Part shown: piece by piece, positions 10,880 through 22,549 of the stretch
Layout: every line of letters starts with the position of its first letter
How positions within the stretch are numbered: position 1 is the stretch's first letter
Origin: Haematococcus lacustris
Taxonomy: Eukaryota > Chlorophyta > Chlorophyceae > Chlamydomonadales > Haematococcaceae
Reading direction: 5' to 3'
Assembly (NCBI GenBank): GCA_030144725.1
Contig: JASKMD010000004.1
Location: 9,145,339 to 9,209,338, forward strand
Length of the DNA: 64,000 nucleotides
Translations under genes and position numbers: made by a program
The notes under the pieces: model-generated
The model's database searches: none
What the model was told of the DNA's origin: nothing
The model's input: the letters and a program-made list of their open reading frames with translations, nothing else

Positions 10880-12640
10880 TTAGGCCCTACCATTAAACAT
10901 GGTCACTTTGACTACACCAGCCTTCAGCCAGCTGCCAGCCAGCCAACATGAAGGCAGCTTAGAGGCAGTGAAGCGATTGACAAATGTGATGTCCAGCCAC
11001 CGTGCCCAGGGCTGCTCAACCATGAGCTGCAGCGAATCATGCATGGCTACAGAGTCACATCCCTTTACACAGAATAATACAACCTCCTTCACAGCAGGCA
11101 TGAGCTGCACCAGCTGGTGCCAGAACTCCAGTGAGGGCTCCACGCTGCCGCCATACAGCTCAAAGCAGCTGCAGTGCTGGCACAATGGAGCCAATGCCAG
11201 GACATCAGTGGCTGTGACATCATGCAGGTCATGGACCACCACCTCGCCACAGAACTGCAGCGGTTGCAGCATGGCCACCAGCTGTGCCAGGTCCACCCTC
11301 TCCTGCTGTAGGAGTGCTGGGCTGATGACGTCACGGTACCTAAGGCTCAGGTCCTGCATTCCCAAGTACATCTCCTTGATCCGCACTGGCACCTTGCACG
11401 CTTCTGCCAAGTGGTGGAGTGCGGCTGCCACCACAGGATCTGACATTTCCCCCACACTGATGACCAGTGTCCCCAGCACTAGAGGCTCAGAGAGGGATTG
11501 CAGGGGCAGGTACATGATGTTCATGATGTCTGAAGCGATCTCATCAATGACCCCTGTAAGCTCCAGCCTCTGCCAGCTGCAGGGGGCATCAGCACGTGAG
11601 GAATCCAGAGCTCTTACACATCGCAGCTTGAGGCTTGTGATCTGGGTGGCTGCCAGGAGTGTGTCGAGCTGCTGCTGGCCCATGACTGATGCCCCTGGCA
11701 GCTGCAGGGTGTGGAGCTGAGGCAGGACCCGCACCAGCTCAGCCAGGCCCTCCATGCGGTGCGATTGGGTGATAGTCAGCACCTGCAGCTGAGCCAGAGG
11801 CTGCAAGTACTTCACGAAGTACCCCAGATCAGTGTTTATGCTGGGCGAGCTCACGATGTGCAGCTGGGTCAGGTGTTGCGCCAGGGGTTGAAAGCTTGGC
11901 AGCGGTGGTGTGCCAGGTCTGGGGCGTACGACAGCTATGCGGAGCTGCTTCAACTGCAGACCCTCAAACACCGGGCCCACTGCTCCAGGCTCATCACCAT
12001 CCTGGCCGGAGATATCGGGGAGGTGTAGCTGCTGCAGCTGCAGGGCCAGCGGCGGGTGGGAGAGCATGCTGGCTAGCGCATCGCTCGATACATCAAGGCG
12101 TTGGATGGACAAGGCAGTCAGGCTGGGGAAGCTATCCAACATGAGCTGGGCAAGACCAGGTGTGCAGTGTAGATGTCTGCGCCTTCTACTCCCACTGCTG
12201 ACCAACTTGCAGACCTCCACTGCTGTACAGTTTTCCAGCTTTGCCAGGGCATGGGCCAGCAGGTCGGTGTGATGTTGGGTGTACTTTTCAGTGTACTCTG
12301 TCTGCGGCAGCTCCAAAGTCAGTTCCAGCTTGCTTGTCCTCGCTTGCAGGGCTGCAACAACTCGGGGCGTGAGCAGCTGGTCGCAGCACTGCCTGCCCAG
12401 CTGGATGCGCAAGGCTGGGACGTGCAGCAGGCGGGCCAGGAAGAAAGCGCTACAGGTCAGGGGCAGCAGGCTCCTGGCCCCAAGCCGCATGACCCGGCAA
12501 GCGATGTCATCCAGCAGCGCTGGCGGGAGGTCCAGCAGCCTAGTGGCAGGAGGGGGCGCCTGGCCGGCTGGGCTGTACCCATCTGTTGCAGAGGCACCGC
12601 CATCCACTGCGGCTTGCTGTTGCATGTCACGCTGGCTCAT
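10880..12640 (-). CDS. F-box-like / leucine-rich-repeat protein (gene A, intact, 586 aa)
   Basis: Complete single-exon reading frame. Residues about 33-75 (LLDLPPALLDDIACRVMRLG then LLPLTCSAFFLARLLH) fit an F-box-like helix bundle. Residues about 110-560 carry irregular leucine-rich repeats such as LQPLAQLQVLTI and LPQLHTLQLPG. The C-terminus has the family signature PWARWLDI. F-box/LRR proteins usually recruit substrates to SCF ubiquitin ligases; that role is inferred from the fold only. The ATG at 12640 is supported because the bases before it match a conserved 5'UTR with an intron, and two paralogues start at the same point. This is the only full-length, unbroken family member in the window. 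No signal peptide or membrane segment is visible. Confidence 0.8.
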   Translation of the reverse strand: MSQRDMQQQAAVDGGASATDGYSPAGQAPPPATRLLDLPPALLDDIACRVMRLGARSLLPLTCSAFFLARLLHVPALRIQLGRQCCDQLLTPRVVAALQARTSKLELTLELPQTEYTEKYTQHHTDLLAHALAKLENCTAVEVCKLVSSGSRRRRHLHCTPGLAQLMLDSFPSLTALSIQRLDVSSDALASMLSHPPLALQLQQLHLPDISGQDGDEPGAVGPVFEGLQLKQLRIAVVRPRPGTPPLPSFQPLAQHLTQLHIVSSPSINTDLGYFVKYLQPLAQLQVLTITQSHRMEGLAELVRVLPQLHTLQLPGASVMGQQQLDTLLAATQITSLKLRCVRALDSSRADAPCSWQRLELTGVIDEIASDIMNIMYLPLQSLSEPLVLGTLVISVGEMSDPVVAAALHHLAEACKVPVRIKEMYLGMQDLSLRYRDVISPALLQQERVDLAQLVAMLQPLQFCGEVVVHDLHDVTATDVLALAPLCQHCSCFELYGGSVEPSLEFWHQLVQLMPAVKEVVLFCVKGCDSVAMHDSLQLMVEQPWARWLDITFVNRFTASKLPSCWLAGSWLKAGVVKVTMFNGRA

Positions 12641-13140
12641 AGCTGGGACTGTCTGTTGGCCTGAAGAGTGGGTGGAGCAACAAGGCTGTCAGGGTGTGAT
12701 GGGCGCCAGTAGCGGCAGCAGTGTATGATTGGCTGGATGAGGGGGTGGGGATACGCACCTGGTTGCTCCTGGCTGCTCTCAGCTCACTTCAGTCGGCGAT
12801 GCTTTCCAATAGGCCTGCAGAGCAGAAAGAGAGCAGCAGCGCGGACCTCGGACATAAGCCAGTAGATCACAGTTGGCGAGAAACACTACTCGCTGGCTAC
12901 TCCCACAGGCGCTACCGATGACTTACGGGCGGTTCAGCTTGTGCGGCCTGATGTTACAGCCGATATCAGTTTCGGCTTTCGCGGCCCGATGTTACAGCTG
13001 GGCGAGGCAGATTGTCGATTAGCATCATGATAGCTTCGCACAGAACCGAGGGCGCACCGGCTAGGGTTCTTCCCATGCAACCTTTTCCAGCCCCCCCACC
13101 CCCACCACCGGAGTGCGAATGCGTCAGAGCGGGCAAATGT
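12641..13140 (-). promoter_or_regulatory. 5'UTR intron and conserved upstream block of gene A
   Basis: A GT-AG intron is predicted at 12661-12758 (donor GTGCGT, acceptor CTTCAG), 20 bp before the ATG. Upstream, 12780-12930 is nearly identical to the same position in genes C and D, including TTGGCGAGAAACACTACTCG and CGATGACTTACGGGCGG. Similarity to the gene D flank continues through GCTTCGCAC.GAACCGAGGGCG to about 13140. Conservation here equals or exceeds that of the coding region, which suggests transcription-start and promoter function or very recent duplication. Confidence 0.6.
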
Positions 13141-13194
13141 TTCCTCTTTCAGTTAGTCTTCCCTTCGTCCTTCTTTTCCTTCCTTTCTTTCCCC

Positions 13195-13230
13195 GGGTTA
13201 GGGTTAGGGTTAGGGTTAGGGTTAGGGTTA
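13195..13230 (+). repeat. Interstitial telomere-type block (GGGTTA)6
   Basis: Six perfect GGGTTA units after a CCCCGGG. Too short and internal to be a chromosome end. Confidence 0.85.
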
Positions 13231-14713
13231 GAGAACCTTCTGGCTAGTGGCTGGCCAGCTCCGTCCAGCCACTAGCGCAGCAGCCTGCGAGGGTCCCTGA
13301 CAGTCTGGTCCCTGACAGTCTGGTGATGCAGGCAGGCAGGCGCTGACACAATGGCAGGATGGGCGAGCGGGGGCAGAGTCAGCCTGAAGACAGCCTGCCA
13401 CTGCCTCCCACTGCCTGGCCATCCAGGTCACCTGGCAGGGTCAGGGCTGCAGCTGGCTCAGGAGGAGGGGTGGGTCGGGAGGTAGGGGGCAGCACCAGGG
13501 GCCGCCACCAGCAGCGGCGCAGGCTGAGCTGTCAGGCAAGGGTGCAGGCGTGGGTCTGGAGGTAGGGAAGGTATGACACTGCCCTTTGAGGCAGCAGCCT
13601 GGAGCAAACCCTGTGCTGCTTTGCAGGGCGGCAGGGCGGCAGGGCGGCAGGGCATGGGTCAGCGACTCATGCATGGCTGCATAAGAAGACTCCTGTAAGA
13701 GCATGAAGTTGCACACTGGAGAAGCACACCAGCTGTGTACCTCATCATGGTTACTATTGCCATCGACTGCGACACTACAGGTCACCCCCGCCATTGGCCC
13801 CGCAATTCACTTTTTGGCACCGTCTTTGATCCGCTGCATGTAATTCTTCCACCGTTGGGCTCTGTATCTCACAGCGGTGTCGCTAGCAGGTTAGGCCCTC
13901 TTTCGCCGATTGTACTGCATTGTCTCGACGACTTGATTAGCTTCGCAATGACATTCTTCATCTGTTTATATGCGTGTCGCAATAGGAGAGGTGGATTGGT
14001 GGCCGGAGGCATGTCCGTGCCGAGCAGCATTTGCTGCCGTCGGACTGGCAACTCGCGAATACATCTCAGGCAAGCACGGGGCGCTGCGTCTTAATGCGTG
14101 TTGCGTACGATGCTAACACACGCAGCCCAATCTGCTAACCTCCACAGGTGCTTGGCTGTTTTGAGGATCAACATCAAACCCACATCAGCCCAAGGCTCTC
14201 CCAAGCAGCAGTGCAGCCAGGCAATCAGCTCTTGAAAACAGTGAGCAAGAGGTGAGTAAGATAGTATTGTATGTCACCTTGTCTAGGTCAGTTTGATGTT
14301 CGTGTGAACACTTGCGCAACGCGTGACAGGCATGAACAGCTGAGGGTAGCATAGATCTGTCGTGAGCCTTAAGTTTCGAACAATTAGTACTCATTAATGA
14401 CCATGTTTTGTGGTGTGTGCCCCAAGACCTTGTCTTTGTGATTGTGTGTGCAGGATGCCAATAGTACATCACCCCCATCTCCATCACCGAGCAAGGCAGC
14501 AGCGGCGTAGAGCAGCAGCCAACAAGGAGGTTACAAGGAGGTGCAAGGAGGAGCAAGGAGGTAGCAAGGAGGTACACTCGCAGAAAAGTTCATGAGAAAA
14601 GTTGAAAATTTTGACAAAGTGGCTTGATGGAATGTATTTTTTAGCGGTTCTAAGAATGGGGGTGTAAACCTAAAATCGAGGAAAAATCGGGCTGAGGAGA
14701 TACGAGAAAACCA
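13231..14713. other. Intergenic spacer without a supported gene
   Basis: Bases 13265-13390 share CTAGCGCAGCAGCCTGCGAGG and GGGCGAGCGGGGGCA with 36190-36260, so this is part of the duplicated LRR block. At 13781 the sequence GTCACCCCCGCCATTGGC matches the terminus of the foldback element, followed by unrelated DNA. GGCAGGGC and AGGAGGT.AC short repeats occur near 13625 and 14530. No frame here looks like a gene. Confidence 0.4.
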
Positions 14714-15866
14714 GTACTGGTCCGCCCCCAACCAGTACTGGTCCACCCCCAACCAGTACTGGCCGCCCCCCCAACCAGTACTGGTCCACCCACAACCAGT
14801 ACTGGTACACCCTCAACCAGTACTGGTCCTCCCCTAACCAGTACTGGTTCACACCCAACCAGTACTGGTCCACACCCAACCAGTACTGGTCCTCCCTCAA
14901 CCAGTACTGGTTCACCCCTAACCAGTACTGGTCCACCCCCCAACCAGTACTGGTCCACCCCCCAACCAGTACTGGTCCACCCCTAACCAGTACTGGTCAT
15001 CCCCCAACCAGTACTGGTCCACACCCAACCAGTACTGGTCCACCCCCAACCAGTACTGGTCCTCTCCTAACCAGTACTGGTTCACACCCAACCAGTACTG
15101 GTCCATACCCAACCAGTACTGGTCCTCCCCTAACCAGTACTGGTTCACCCCTAACCAGTACTGGTTCACACCCAACCAGTACTGGTTCACCCACAACCAG
15201 TACTGGTCCACCCACAACCAGTACTGGTCCACCCCCAACCAGTACTGGTCCACCCCCAACCAGTACTGGTCCACCACCAACCAGTACTGGTCCACCCCCA
15301 ACCAGTACTGGTCCACCCCCCAACCAGTACTGGTCCACCCCTAACCAGTACTGGTGCCCGCCCAACCAGTACTGGTCCACTCCGAACCAGTACTGGCTGA
15401 CCCCTAACCAGTACTGGTCCACTCCCAACCAGTACTGGTCCACACCCAACCAGTACTGGTCCACCCCCCAACCAGTACTGGTCCACCACCAACCAGTACT
15501 GGTCCACACCCAACCAGTACTGGTCCACACCCAACCAGTACTGGTACACCCTCAACCAGTACTGGTCCTCCCCTAACCAGTACTGGTCCACCACCAACCA
15601 GTACTGGTCCACACCCAACCAGTACTGGTCCACACCCAACCAGTACTGGTCCACCCCCAACCAGTACTGGTCCTCCCTTAACCAGTACTGGTTCACCCCT
15701 AACCCCCAACCAGTACTTGTCCACTCCCAACCAGTACTGGTTCACCCCCCCACCAATACTGGTCCACCTCTAACCAGTACTGGTGCCCGCCCAACCAGTA
15801 CTGGTTTAACCCAAACCAGTACTGGTTCACATTCAAACAGTACTGGTTAACACACAACCAGTACTG
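14714..15866. repeat. About 20-bp minisatellite, AACCAGTACTGGTCCACCCC
   Basis: More than 50 units, almost all with an intact ACCAGTACTGGT palindrome (12 bp). Spacers vary: TCCACCCCCA, TTCACACCCA, TCCTCCCCTA. Low-copy spacer variants recur in blocks, indicating segmental copying inside the array. The minus-strand frames reading DQYWLGV are repeat artefacts. Confidence 0.9.
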
Positions 15867-16093
15867 GTTGACTTACGGTTCTGGGTTGTGTATCAATACC
15901 GTGGAGTGATTGTTTCTGCTTTCTTGTAGTTGGTTGGTGAAGTATTTGATGTTTCACCAACGTAAGTAGCTGATTACATGTGCAAGGCATTCATGTTGCA
16001 GCTAGCTCCATGTGTGCAGAGTCTGTCAAGGCAATGAAAGCAGATGCATTCAATGTTCAGGCGACACATAGATGTCTGGTCCCCTGCAATCTA

Positions 16094-16813
16094 TCATGCA
16101 CGCTTGGCCCTCTTAGCTGCCTGTTCCTTCGCCTTTTCCTCAGCCTTCTCTATAGCATAAGCTGCTGCCTTATGGCTCAAGATGTAAGTCAACAGCTTCT
16201 GCACCTGATCATCAGGCAACAGACTATCCGTCTCAAACAGCTCGTCCACAGGCTCCAATGCAGGAGGCACATATGGCACAGGCGGGCCAAACACCCCAGC
16301 TTGGTGCTCTTCCAAACCCAGTGGCCAATACTGCTCCTGCTCGATGAGACGCTGCGGTGGGCTGGTGGGTTGGCACTTATACAGCAGCTGCTTGTGTATC
16401 GCTGCCACAAAGCATGTCTCGTCATTGACATACCCCTGGCTGCCATAGAAATGCACCCTGGTGGAGGCGCTGCCCTCTAGCCCACAATCCCCCGCATGGA
16501 TCGTGTAGCCACGCATGCCCAGCACCTCCCCTGGCTGCAAGGTCACCCGGTAAACCTGCATCTTGTCCACAGCATCCATCTGCTCCTTGAACTGTTTGGC
16601 ATCGAGGTCGCCCTCGTTCTTTGCCTCCACCAGCAACACCTTGATGTGGCTGTCTGGGATGACCAGGACGCGTGTCAGCTCCAGTGCTATGATTAGCACC
16701 AGGCCATCACGCTCCCAGCTGAACGGTGAAGGTCGTGCTGCTGAGGGTGCACCAGGCGTTGAGGTGGAGGGGGCCTGAGGGGGAGGGGGGCTGCTGCTGG
16801 TGCTTGCTGTTGC

Positions 16814-16853
<40 letters not shown>

Positions 16854-19800
16854 CGCCTTTGCTTGGCTGCCTTGCTTGATCTGCCCCTGCGTGAACCGCC
16901 CTTGCGTTTTTTGGGTGGCTGGATCGGCTCCACGTCCACATGCAGCGCCTGTGCTGGCACCAACCTTGTGGCCGGCACCCGGGGCAGGTCCTCACCTACC
17001 ACGTCGCGCCCATACTTGGCATCATTCACCAGCACGGTGCCCCCACGCAACGTGATCTGGGACAGGCTGACAGCATACTGCTGCAAGCTGTTCAGGTAGT
17101 CCTCAGCAACCTGGAATGCTGTCGCCCACTGCTTCAGCTTGAGCTGGGCTGCTGCTCCTGCCTCTCCCCCCTGGGCTGCTATGCCCTGCTGCCTCTCGAT
17201 GCTGCGTATAGCCCGAGCTGTCGTGCAGGCTGACATGGATACGGAGTCAGGGAGGCTGCCATCTGTATTGGGGGTGGTGAAGGGCATTTGGAGGCGCTGG
17301 CCGGTGCTGTAGTTCACGCCCTTCACTGCAGCCTGTAAGACTTTCTCGCAAAGGTGGATGTCGTGGAAGATGGCCCTGCCGAACTCCAATGCCAGCAACT
17401 GGCATGCCCACACACGGAGTTTGTTAGCCCTGAGGTGAGCTGGGAGGCGGGTCCTTGCAACACCGCGCTGCTGCACTGCCTCACGCCATCGCTGTGGGTC
17501 CTCCTCCTCTGGCACATGGGGGTTGCCGTCAGGGTATGCTGCCAACAGCCACTGAAGGCATGACACACAGAGCAAGCACTAGGGCTAGGGCTAGGGATAG
17601 GGTTAGGGGAAGGGTTAGGCATGGACGTTTGGATTGGGTTGGGTTAGGGTTGGGGCTAGGGCTAGGGCTAGGGTTAGGGCTAGGGCTAGGGCTAGTGATA
17701 GGGCTAGGGCTAGGGCTAGGGATAGTGCTAGGGCTAGGGCTAGGGCTAGGGCTAGGGCTAGGGCTAGGGCTAGGGTTAGGGATAGGGATAGGGATAAAGC
17801 TAGGGCTAGGGCTAGGGATAGGGCTAGGGCTTGGGGTAGGGCATGGCTAGAACCAAAACCAGGGCTATGACATGCTAATGTTACCTGCTCATTGCTGCCA
17901 GCTGCTCTGGGTAACGCCGAGTGGCTGTCTGATGTCGCCTGTGAATGTGACGCATGTGATGTATCTGACGCTGGTGGTGTGTCTGGCGTGCGGCCTCGCT
18001 TCCTGGCTGGTGCTATCGCCGCTACCTGCAGAACAAACAAGGGCCACAACATGCATTCTATGCTTGTCTGCAGTCAGGGTGGGCTGTTGATGTTTGGCTA
18101 TGATCATTTGAAGTGAGCATGTCCCAGCCACCTTACCTTAGGCTTCTTGGTTGGAGGCTTGGGTGGTGCACCCCGCTTTTTGGTCTGATGCGTTGCAGGA
18201 CCTCGTGGTGCGTAGCTGGGGGCTGCTGGACATGATGCCTTGCGGGGCTTCGGTGCCCCGCGTGCTACAGACATCAACGCTTCTGCTACCTCCTGCAACA
18301 TAAACACAACATGGGTTATTGTGCAATCTGGTTTTTGTGTTATTGAGTTCCGTTGACCTTAATGTCTCACTTTCTCAGTTGCAGGGCCTTGTTGTTGCCG
18401 GGGGCTGTGCTAGCTGCTGCTGCTCTGAAGCCTGCAGGGCAAAGGGTGTCATGCAAGCATCAATATCATGTGACTCTGCGGGGAGTACTGCGTGCATTTA
18501 GGACGATTGATGCGGGCCCATTTTAGGGGTTATACTGAATGCTTTGAACTATACAACTGTGACTGGGGTTACATAGGCTGATGTGTTTCTCATGAACTTG
18601 TGGGGCATTCACCTTGGAGGTGCCATCGTCTCTCAACAGCTTCGCTTGCTGGCTTTGCAGCAGCGCAGTCATCAACTCCTGTATCCGGGCTTCCTTCATC
18701 TGATCCTGTGACTCCAGCTGTGCGATGCGTTCCCTCATGGCTGCCACGATTTCTTCTGCAAGCAACATCACAGTACGTCCCAAAATAGCCTCCAAATGTG
18801 TAACCCTGGTATGTTAACTCTAGCTTCTTGTCGAGGTCCACTAAAGATGGTGGTTGATTGTTCACCTGGCGGAGGTCGTGGGTCCGTGATGGTCCTTGAG
18901 TCAGATGTTGCCACCGAACCCCGTCCTGTAGCACGGTTCATGACTTGCAATGAATGTCCTTTCAAGCTTGCTGCAGCATATGACTTATACCTGCTGCACT
19001 ACAGGATATTCTTGTCAATTGGGACCAACTGTTGCTCACTGCAATTTGATCCGCGTACACTATAGCTGTGATCATACCTTTGGAGGGGGCATCGCCAGCA
19101 GGTGAGCTGCGTCCATGCGCTGGTGAATGTGCCCTGGAAGAGGGAGGGGAGGATGAAGTGGAGGAGGCGGAGGATGAGGAGGAGGCCGAGGAGGTTGAGG
19201 ATGTGGATGAGGAGGTGGAGCAGGAGGAGGAAGAGGAGGAGGAGGACATGGGCACGGGCGGTGGCTGTGACGGCCCAAACTTTCCCTGCATGCATGAACA
19301 AGAGTGTTGTGATGATGCTGGCTGTAGTATATTACCTGCCATATTAAAGTACATGCATAGGTCACATACCGCTGTTGGGTTGCTCATGTCCTGTGGTGCA
19401 TTGTTGGGCCACTCCTTGGCGATGTCAATCTGCATACACACAGGCATACACATCTTAGATGGTGCTGCCGTGACATTGTTTTACAGGCTGGGTGGTCATC
19501 ATGCTATCATGCATCCACGTACCATGGAGCTCCACATCCTGTCAGTGTCTAGGGTGTGGTGTAGCCAGCGGTGTCTTGCCAGCATGCGACTGGCGTCGTA
19601 GCGGACCTTGTGTTGCGTTGCATGGCCTCTACAAGCACAGGGCAATGCATGAAGTGTCAACGTCTTGTTGTGGAGTCTAACATGCAGAGTATCAAGCACT
19701 TGCTTTAGGCCCCTGCGCGCCAAGTACTCCATGTGCACCAGCACCCGGGTCCCGCTGCTCCATGCATCCTTCTGTTGCCGGCATTTGCCTGTCTTCCACT

Positions 19801-21631
19801 CCCACTCCATCTCCCCAAACGCATGCTTTAAGAACTTGGTGAGGTTCAGCATGGCCTTCGCTGGCAGTCCCTGCATGCCAAAGTACAGCCCACTCTGGCT
19901 GATATCACAAGCGCACATGCTTGCTTTATTTGCAATGGATTAGGTTTTCCCACACGCACCTCATGCACTGGATGGGTGGTGTCGAAAGTCATTACCACCT
20001 TTGCCTTAGGGTAGATGGCTACCAATGCCGGGCACATGGGGATCAAGATAACGGTGGCCTCACTCCAGCGTTGCCTGTCAGCTGCAGAAAAGGAAACAAG
20101 GAATGAATCCAAGCAGCTGATGGCCCACCCTTGAGAGGCCGAGCAGCACAGCACTGAACAGCTACTGTTCTTGCGCCCGCCCACTTCAGCCTGCAGTGCA
20201 CACACTAATGCTGGAGGAAAACCAGACGAGCTTTTCATGGCTATCCTGCTCACAAGCGTTGATGTCCTGATTTGCTTATAACCTACCGCCATGCGCCGAA
20301 TGGCCATGTCCATGACCTCCAGGCTCAGCAACTTGGGCTCCACTGCACCGTCCTTGTCGACCCCCCAGAGCTGCTCTGCCAAGCGGTCTATCTTGCCAAC
20401 CTGCGGGTGAAGTAAACGGTCACCGTCCTGGGTCCTTGTAGGATGTTGTTGTAGTATGATGGCCCTTGGTATGTTGTTGGCTTCCCTCACCTCTGTACCG
20501 TCCAGGTTGAGGTACACCTGCTGCCGTTCACCCTCTTGGACACCATCCTCCAGGGCTTGAGCCTCTGCAAGGCAGCAGCAGTACCCACACTGTAGCCTAC
20601 ATATGACATTAACTGACTAGTTAAACAGTTTGATCTCCGTGTCATCTATCAGTGGTTGACTCATTCTTTTCTGGTTGATCTCAATAAGTGCTGGGCGGCT
20701 TATCCTACAATTGTATTATATCACCGTCCTGTTTTGGATGACCTCCCTGTACGTATATTGTAATATATTGCTGTCCTATGTGACTGTGTGCCATCTTACC
20801 TGCTGCTACTGCTGCCGCCCACAGTATTTGCGCTTTGCCATCTGGCCACTGGATTGGCAACGCCAGTGCTGGTGGTGCTGCTGTTTCTGTTGCTGCTGCA
20901 GCTGCTGGTGCTGCAGCTGATGGTGCTGCTGGTGCTCCTGACGGTTCTGCTGCTGCTGCTGTTGTGGTCTGTGCAGCCTGTGCTGCTGCTGCTGTTTGGG
21001 CCGCTGGTGTTGCTGCTGCCCAAGCTGTTGTTGCTTCTGCTGCTGCTGCTTGTGCTGCTTGTGTTGCTTGTGCTGTTGGTATCCCCGTTGCTGTTACTGT
21101 TGCTGCTGGTTCTGTTGCTGCTGCTGGCTTGCATGAGAATCTGATACTTGGCACTGTTATCTGTGACGGCTGTGAGGGAAGTGCTGGTATTGCGGCCAGT
21201 GTTGTTGCTGGGGCTGCTGCTGCTGCTGCTGGTTCTGGTGCTGCTGCTGCTGGTGCTGCTGCTGCTGCTGCTGATGCTGCTGCTGCTGCTGCTGATGCTG
21301 CTGTTGCTGGTGGTGGTACTGTTGCTGCTGCTGCTGCAGGTGCTGGTGCTGGTGCTGCTGTTGCCGCTGCTGCTTCTGCTGCTGTTGCTGCTGGTGCCGG
21401 TACTGCTGCTGCTGACGCCGCTGCTGCTGCTGCTGCTGCCGCTGCTGCTGTTGCTGCTGCTGTTGTTGCTGTTGCTGCTGTTGCTGCTGCCGCTGCTGGT
21501 GGTGGTGTCGGTGATGGTGGTGCGGCCGGTGCTGCGGCTGCTGCTGGTATTGCTGCTGCAGCTGGTGCTGCTGCTGTTGCTGCTGCTGCTGGTGCTGCTG
21601 CTGCAGCTGCAGCTGCTGCTGCTGGTACTGC

Positions 21632-21665
<34 letters not shown>

Positions 21666-21700
21666 GCTGGTGCTGCTGCTGTTGCTGCTGCTGCTGGTGG

Positions 21701-21749
<49 letters not shown>

Positions 21750-22549
21750 ACTGCTGCTGCTGCTGCTGGTGCTGCTGCTGTGACTGCTGCCGCTGCTGGT
21801 GGTGGTGTCGGTGATGGTGGTGCGGCCGGTGCTGCGGCTGCTGCTGGTATTGCTGCTGCAGCTGGTGCTGCTGCTGTTGCTGCTGCTGCTGGTGCAGCTG
21901 CTGCTGCTGCTGCTGGTGGTGCTGCTGCTGCTGCTGGTGCTTCTGGTGTTGATGTTGCGCACGCACCACCTTGTCGTGGCACAAGTGATGTTGGTGCTGC
22001 TGCTACTGCATGTGCTGCTGCGGCTGCTGCTGTTGCTGCTGAGCTCTTCCTTGGCAGGGTCAAAAGCTGCAGTGGCCTGGACGATGCATTCTCTTCCTGG
22101 GACACACGGGGGGACGTGGCTGCTGGTGCTGGTGCTGTTGACTGCGATGCTGTTGCTGTTGTTGTGGATGTGGCTGCTCCTGTTGCTGCTGCTGCTGCCG
22201 ATGCTGCACCCTGTGCTGGTGCTGTTGCTGCTGTTGCTGCTCTCTTGCTGGTGCTGCTGCTTCCCTCCTGCTCGCTTTCTGCTGCTGCCCTCTTGCCCCC
22301 TCCCTGGGACACAAGGGGGGATGTGGCTGCTGAGGCCGCTGCTGTCAATGGCGATGTTGCTGCTGCTGTAGCTGCTGCTGCTGCTGCTGCTGCGCCCCTC
22401 CTTGGCAGGGTAAGAAGCTGCAGTGGCCTGGATGGTGCACCGGCACCCCTTGCCTGGGTCACAGGTGGGGATGTGGCCGCTGAGGCCGCTGTTGGAGGTG
22501 CTGCTGCAGGTGTTGCTGCTGCTGCTGCTGCGCCCCTCCTTGGCAGGGT
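16094..22549 (-). CDS. Large multi-exon Ala-rich nuclear-type protein, 5' end in gap
   Basis: I infer exons 20800-22549, 20491-20564, 20287-20400, 19960-20190, 19523-19894, 19370-19429, 19078-19285, 18866-18990, 18613-18755, 18137-18292, 17885-18025 and 16094-17551. All joins have GT-AG borders and keep phase except 19078/18990, which is one base out (a Ser-codon repeat abuts it). The protein has an Ala/Pro/Thr-rich front with three [15 protein letters not shown] motifs; a folded middle ([40 protein letters not shown]); a Ser-rich linker; a coiled-coil ([20 protein letters not shown]); two basic stretches ([17 protein letters not shown]) that look like nuclear signals; and a C-terminal domain with [10 protein letters not shown] then STRVHFYG. 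That last motif resembles the distal His and Arg of a double-stranded beta-helix (2-oxoglutarate dioxygenase-like), but I see no clear HxD partner. Function unknown. The start lies in or beyond the gap. Confidence 0.55.
17578..17862 (+). repeat. Telomere-like (GCTAGGG/GTTAGGG) tract inside an intron
   Basis: A hexamer tract of mostly GCTAGG with some GTTAGG and GATAGG. It lies wholly within the predicted 17552-17884 intron of the minus-strand gene. Without the tract that intron would be about 50 bp; most introns of this gene are 65-111 bp. Confidence 0.8.
20835..22549. repeat. CTG/GCT trinucleotide-rich coding tract
   Basis: About 1.7 kb of imperfect CTG repeats, read as poly-Ala in the minus-strand gene. 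An approximately 110-bp segment around GGTGGTGTCGGTGATGG occurs at 21490 and again about 298 bp later, and the 'TTGGCAGGGT..AAGCTGCAGTGG' segment recurs at about 22045 and 22395 with a truncated copy at the gap edge. This is recent internal duplication in a coding repeat. Confidence 0.75.

Noticed and set aside
13195..13230. A chromosome end at the TTAGGG block
   Set aside because: Only six units, with gene-flanking sequence continuing on both sides.
14650..15745. Minus-strand DQYWLGV / GPVLVGG repeat proteins
   Set aside because: Several overlapping frames read the same minisatellite, stops fall at random linkers, and there is no conserved start.
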